A stretch of DNA of 8,657 nt, from assembly GCA_025455895.1 (NCBI GenBank), contig JALOLQ010000044.1, forward strand, positions 1 to 8,657, read 5' to 3'. Under the pieces are notes generated by a model. That model ran no database searches and was not told the origin of the DNA. It saw only the letters and a list, made by a program, of their open reading frames with translations. Shown here piece by piece: positions 6,021 to 8,657 of this stretch (position 1 is its first letter; each line of letters opens with the position of its first letter). The translations under genes and the position numbers were made by a program. The DNA comes from Solirubrobacteraceae bacterium. GTDB lineage: Bacteria > Actinomycetota > Thermoleophilia > Solirubrobacterales > Solirubrobacteraceae.

Positions 6021-7362
6021 GGACCGGGCCGTGACGCCGCCCCGCCCGCCCCGCCTGCGCCGCCCGCCCGGCGCGGCCCTCGCCGCCGCCGCCGCGCTGC
6101 TCGGCGCCCTGCCCGCGGGCGCGCACGCGTGGAGCACGCCGACGCCGATCGACCAGGCCGTGCGCACGGCGCCGGTGACCGTCGGCGGCGACGCGGCCGG
6201 CAACGCGTTCGCGGTGCTCGCGGGCGCCGGCGGGGACGTCCCGCTGCTGCTCGCCGAGCGCCCGGCGACGAACCCGCCGCCCGGCGGCGCGCCGCTCACC
6301 TGGACGGGCTCGGAGCCGATGCCCGGCGGAATCCCCGAGTTCACCACGTCGAGTCCGTCCGTGGACGCCGTGGCCGCGGCCGGCGGCGGCGAGGGGTCCG
6401 GCGCGATCGCCGTGCGCAACCGGGACGGCGCGGGCAACCTCATGACGCTGCTCCTGCGCGATCCCGGGCGCCGGTTCGCCGACCCGATCACCGTCGCGGG
6501 CACGAAGCTCGGGCGCCTCGGCGAGCCGGTGCTGGCGATGTCCGCGGCCGGGACGACGGTGCTCGCCTTCACCGCGAGCCGCAACGGCTCCCGGCGCGTG
6601 ACGGCCGCCGGGCGGCTCACCGGGAACCGCCTGGGCGGGACGCGGACGTTGTCCGCGGCGGGCGCCGGAACGCCCGCGGCCGCGGTCGGCCCGGGCGAGC
6701 GCGCGTTCGTCGCGTGGGCGCGCGGCACGCGCCTGGAGGTCTCGCGCTTCGACGCCGACGTGCGGCCGCTGAAGGCCGTGACGCTCGGCCGGGCGCTGCG
6801 CGGCACGCCGGTCGCCGCGGCCGGCTCGGCCGCGGGCGCGGTGGTCGCCTGGGTCGGTGCGGACCGGACGGTCCGCGCGGCGCGGCGCGCGGCGAGCGGA
6901 CGCTTCGGACCGGCCCGGGTCGTCGCCCCCGCGGGCCCGGGCCTGCGCCGCCTGATCGCCGCGATCGATCCGGCGGGGCTGGCGACGCTCGCGTGGCTGG
7001 AGGGCACCGGTGCCGCGACGAGCCTCGCCGTGGCGACGCTCCGCCCCGGTGCCGCGCCGCGCGTGACGCGGCCCGCCTCGGGCGCCGGCCTCGGGCCGCC
7101 CGGGATCGCGGGCCGGCCGTCGGGCGGCGCGGTCCTCGCCTGGGCGGCCCCCGCCGGCTGGTCGTCGGTGCGCTCGGACGCGAAGGGCGTCTTCCAGACC
7201 GTGGCCGTCGTGGACCCCGGCGCCCCGGCCTGGCGCGAGCGGCCGTTCGTGCTGGCGGGCCCGGCGTCGCGCGTCGACGTGCTCTGGATCGAGCCGACCG
7301 CGGACCGCCCGGGCGCCCAGACGCTGACCGAGAGCTCCGAGGTGGACCAGCCCAGCGGCTGA
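6016..7362 (+). CDS. Secreted beta-propeller-like repeat protein, function unknown (first of a tandem pair)
   Basis: This 448-aa protein is predicted to be exported. Arg-rich residues and an Ala/Leu core end at LPAGAHAW, so cleavage is likely near residues 35-38. The mature part has about eight repeats, each with a small-residue strand, a Gly turn and a core like AVVAW. Cores are near 54-68, 117-133, 172-187, 219-234 (AAAVGPGERAFVAW), 265-279 (VAAAGSAAGAVVAW), 314-327, 362-376 and 420-437. Spacing of about 45-60 residues is what a beta-propeller would show. I saw no cysteine and no catalytic motif or C-terminal anchor. TTG at 5992, ATG at 6016 and GTG at 6031 are all in frame. ATG was chosen because ATGC-GGACCG-like sequence also occurs at the start of the next gene. 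GTG remains possible and gives an equally good signal peptide. The next gene is a clear paralogue. Confidence 0.88.
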   Translation: MLDRAVTPPRPPRLRRPPGAALAAAAALLGALPAGAHAWSTPTPIDQAVRTAPVTVGGDAAGNAFAVLAGAGGDVPLLLAERPATNPPPGGAPLTWTGSEPMPGGIPEFTTSSPSVDAVAAAGGGEGSGAIAVRNRDGAGNLMTLLLRDPGRRFADPITVAGTKLGRLGEPVLAMSAAGTTVLAFTASRNGSRRVTAAGRLTGNRLGGTRTLSAAGAGTPAAAVGPGERAFVAWARGTRLEVSRFDADVRPLKAVTLGRALRGTPVAAAGSAAGAVVAWVGADRTVRAARRAASGRFGPARVVAPAGPGLRRLIAAIDPAGLATLAWLEGTGAATSLAVATLRPGAAPRVTRPASGAGLGPPGIAGRPSGGAVLAWAAPAGWSSVRSDAKGVFQTVAVVDPGAPAWRERPFVLAGPASRVDVLWIEPTADRPGAQTLTESSEVDQPSG

Positions 7363-7394
7363 CCGTCCGTCCAGAGGGCGGGCCCGGGACGCAA

Positions 7395-7400
7395 GGGGAG
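7395..7400 (+). promoter_or_regulatory. Shine-Dalgarno-like GGGGAG, badly placed for the downstream gene
   Basis: GGGGAG (within AAGGGGAG, 7393-7400) is the best Shine-Dalgarno-like string among the plus-strand gaps. It lies 8 nt before a GTG at 7409, whose frame is not that of the repeat protein, and 25 nt before the chosen ATG at 7426, which is too far for usual use. The out-of-frame reading from 7409 looks like a shadow: Arg/Ser/Pro-rich with no hydrophobic pattern. Confidence 0.25.
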
Positions 7401-7425
7401 CAGCGCTCGTGCCGACCACCCCGGT

Positions 7426-8657
7426 ATGCGGACCGTTCCCCGCCTCCGCAGCGCCCTGCTCCTCGCGCTCACCGCGCTCGCCTGCTCCGCGGCGCCCGCC
7501 GGCGCGTGGACGAACCCGATGGTCATCTCCGGCGGCACCGGCGACGCGTTCCTCGCCGCGGCCGCCGACCCGTCGGGCGAGGGCTTCGCCGTCTTCCAGG
7601 GCGGGACCGCGGACGACCCGGCCTTCCTCTCCGAGCGGCGCCCGATCCGCGACCCGATCTCCCCCCGGCCGCTGCTGAACTGGAACGGCGCCGAGCCGCT
7701 GCCGGGCGGCGTGCACCGCTTCACGACCGACGGCGAGCAGATCGACCTGGCGACCGCGGCGGCCGCCGGGCAGGGCGCCGGCGCGATCGTGCTGCGCTAC
7801 CGGACCGCGAGCCTCTCCCGCGTGGCGACGCTCGTCCGCGAGCCTCCGTTCCTGTTCGGCGACCCGGTGACGATCCGCGGGTCGGAGTTCTCGCAGGTCA
7901 GCCCGCCGTCGGTGGCGATCGCCGACAACGCCGAGGCGGTGGTCATCTTCGGCGGCCAGCAGGGGCGCGAGCGCCGCGTGCTGCTGGCCTACCGCGGGCC
8001 CGGAGCGTCCTTCACCCGCGCCCGCACGCTCGTGCGCGGAACGCGCGCCGACGGCGCCCGGCCGGTCGCCGCCACCGGCCCCGACGGATGGCCGGTCGTG
8101 GCCTGGGTCGGCGGCCGCTCGGCCTACGCGACCCGGCTGGACCCGCAGGGCCGGGTGTACCCGGTCCAGCGCCTCGAGGCCGCGCGGGCCGGCTCGCCCG
8201 TCTCGGCGGCCGTCGGTCGCACGGGTGACGCGATCGTCGCCTGGATCGACGACGAGAACCAGGTCCGCGTCGTGCGCCGGATGGCCCCGCGGCGCTTCTC
8301 GCTCTCGCTCCCGGTGCGCGGGGTCGGCGGCGCGCAGATCTCGGGCCTGGCCACGGCGGTGGACCGCAACGGCCGCGCGTTCGTGAGCTGGCGCGAGACG
8401 GCCGGCGGGACGTCGAAGATCCTGCTCGCCTACGCCGCGGCGGGCGCGAGCTTCCGCGTCGCGACGCTCGGCCAGGGCCCCCAGATCGGGCCGCCGTCGC
8501 TCGAGGCGCGGCCCGACGGCGGTGCGGCGGTGGCCTGGGCGAGCCCGACCGGCTTCCAGGTGAGCTACGCCGCGACGACCGGGAAGTTCGGCACGCCGAG
8601 CGGCGTCTCGGCGCAGCAGATCCCGCCGGACCCGGTGAACACGCGCGGCCTGCTGCT
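7426..8657 (+). CDS. Secreted beta-propeller-like repeat protein, partial at window end (second of a tandem pair)
   Basis: The frame is open from ATG at 7426 to the last base, giving 410 complete codons; the C terminus is outside the window. MRTVPRLR followed by a Leu/Ala core and APAGAW is a good Sec signal peptide (cut near residue 27). Cys20 in TALAC only loosely resembles a lipobox, so a lipoprotein is less likely. Seven repeat cores lie near 44-60, 106-126, 162-177, 213-228 (PVAATGPDGWPVVAWV), 258-274, 307-323 and 357-372, each with a Gly turn and a hydrophobic strand usually ending in Trp or Phe. It aligns end to end with the gene before it. Shared segments include W-N/T-G-x-EP-L/M-PGG near residue 85-95, GxGAGAI near 115-121, and GGAAVAWASPTGF against GGAVLAWAAPAGW. 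Function is unknown; a surface or extracellular binding protein is an inference. The 63-bp gap and same orientation suggest joint expression with its paralogue. Confidence 0.9.
   Translation, partial: MRTVPRLRSALLLALTALACSAAPAGAWTNPMVISGGTGDAFLAAAADPSGEGFAVFQGGTADDPAFLSERRPIRDPISPRPLLNWNGAEPLPGGVHRFTTDGEQIDLATAAAAGQGAGAIVLRYRTASLSRVATLVREPPFLFGDPVTIRGSEFSQVSPPSVAIADNAEAVVIFGGQQGRERRVLLAYRGPGASFTRARTLVRGTRADGARPVAATGPDGWPVVAWVGGRSAYATRLDPQGRVYPVQRLEAARAGSPVSAAVGRTGDAIVAWIDDENQVRVVRRMAPRRFSLSLPVRGVGGAQISGLATAVDRNGRAFVSWRETAGGTSKILLAYAAAGASFRVATLGQGPQIGPPSLEARPDGGAAVAWASPTGFQVSYAATTGKFGTPSGVSAQQIPPDPVNTRGLL

Noticed and set aside
3398..6034. Open plus-strand frame of 878 codons opposite the sugar phosphotransferase and decarboxylase genes
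   Set aside because: The translation is His/Arg/Asp/Val/Gln-rich low complexity, typical of the antisense of GC-rich genes, and the opposite strand carries all family motifs of two known enzymes.
7363..7425. Possible terminator between the two repeat protein genes (CGGGCCCG and nearby GC strings)
   Set aside because: The palindrome has no loop and no U-run, and no longer stem could be found.
7426..7485. Lipoprotein signal in the second repeat protein (Cys20)
   Set aside because: The residues before Cys20 (ALA) lack the usual Leu/Val/Ile at -3, and a standard cleavage site at PAGA-W shared with the paralogue explains the N terminus better.
4977..7724. Open minus-strand frame of 915 codons across the decarboxylase and repeat protein genes
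   Set aside because: It is a shadow frame of a GC-rich sequence: Arg/Ala/Pro/Gly-rich, without domain motifs, and it covers two well-supported genes on both strands plus the gap between them.
5802..8228. Open plus-strand frame of 808 codons overlapping both repeat protein genes
   Set aside because: It is an out-of-frame Arg/Gly/Ala-rich shadow. The true frames have signal peptides and repeating hydrophobic cores.

Overview
This window is very GC-rich with strong G/C at third codon positions. Four genes start with GTG and Shine-Dalgarno sequences are sparse. These traits, plus the protein types present (a secreted Cys-pair protein beside a polysaccharide polymerase, and secreted proteins with repeated G-x-A-V-x-A-W cores), suggest a high-GC actinobacterium, perhaps of the Thermoleophilia/Solirubrobacterales type. 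That placement is inference from style, not from a marker gene. No RNA gene, CRISPR array, insertion sequence or phage gene was found.

Layout. (1) 56-2699, plus strand: a two-gene unit with a 20-nt overlap. A small exported protein with a C-terminal membrane anchor precedes a 695-aa Wzy/WaaL-type membrane protein with a C-terminal TPR region. (2) 2704-5974, minus strand, convergent with the first unit across only 4 bp. In transcription order it holds a UDP-glucuronate decarboxylase (UDP-xylose synthase type), a WbaP/WcaJ-type polyprenyl-phosphate sugar phosphotransferase and a class I SAM methyltransferase. (3) 6016-8657, plus strand, divergent from the second unit: two tandem paralogous secreted proteins built from repeated beta-propeller-like units. 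The second runs off the window end and was recognised by reading the frame directly.

How they may work together. Regions 1 and 2 look like part of an exopolysaccharide or cell-surface glycan locus. The decarboxylase supplies a nucleotide sugar, the phosphotransferase primes the lipid carrier, the O-antigen-ligase-like protein polymerises or transfers the chain outside the membrane, and the methyltransferase may decorate sugar or lipid intermediates. Glycosyltransferases and a flippase are absent here and must lie elsewhere. Region 3 has no visible enzymatic link to this pathway; its products are probably surface or extracellular proteins of unknown function.

Intergenic space is small. The largest gap (4895-5026, 132 bp) holds a GC-rich hairpin, a good -10-like hexamer and a 26-codon leader frame whose stop overlaps the next start. 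Several starts lie close behind TANNNT hexamers with no Shine-Dalgarno, which suggests leaderless or near-leaderless transcripts.
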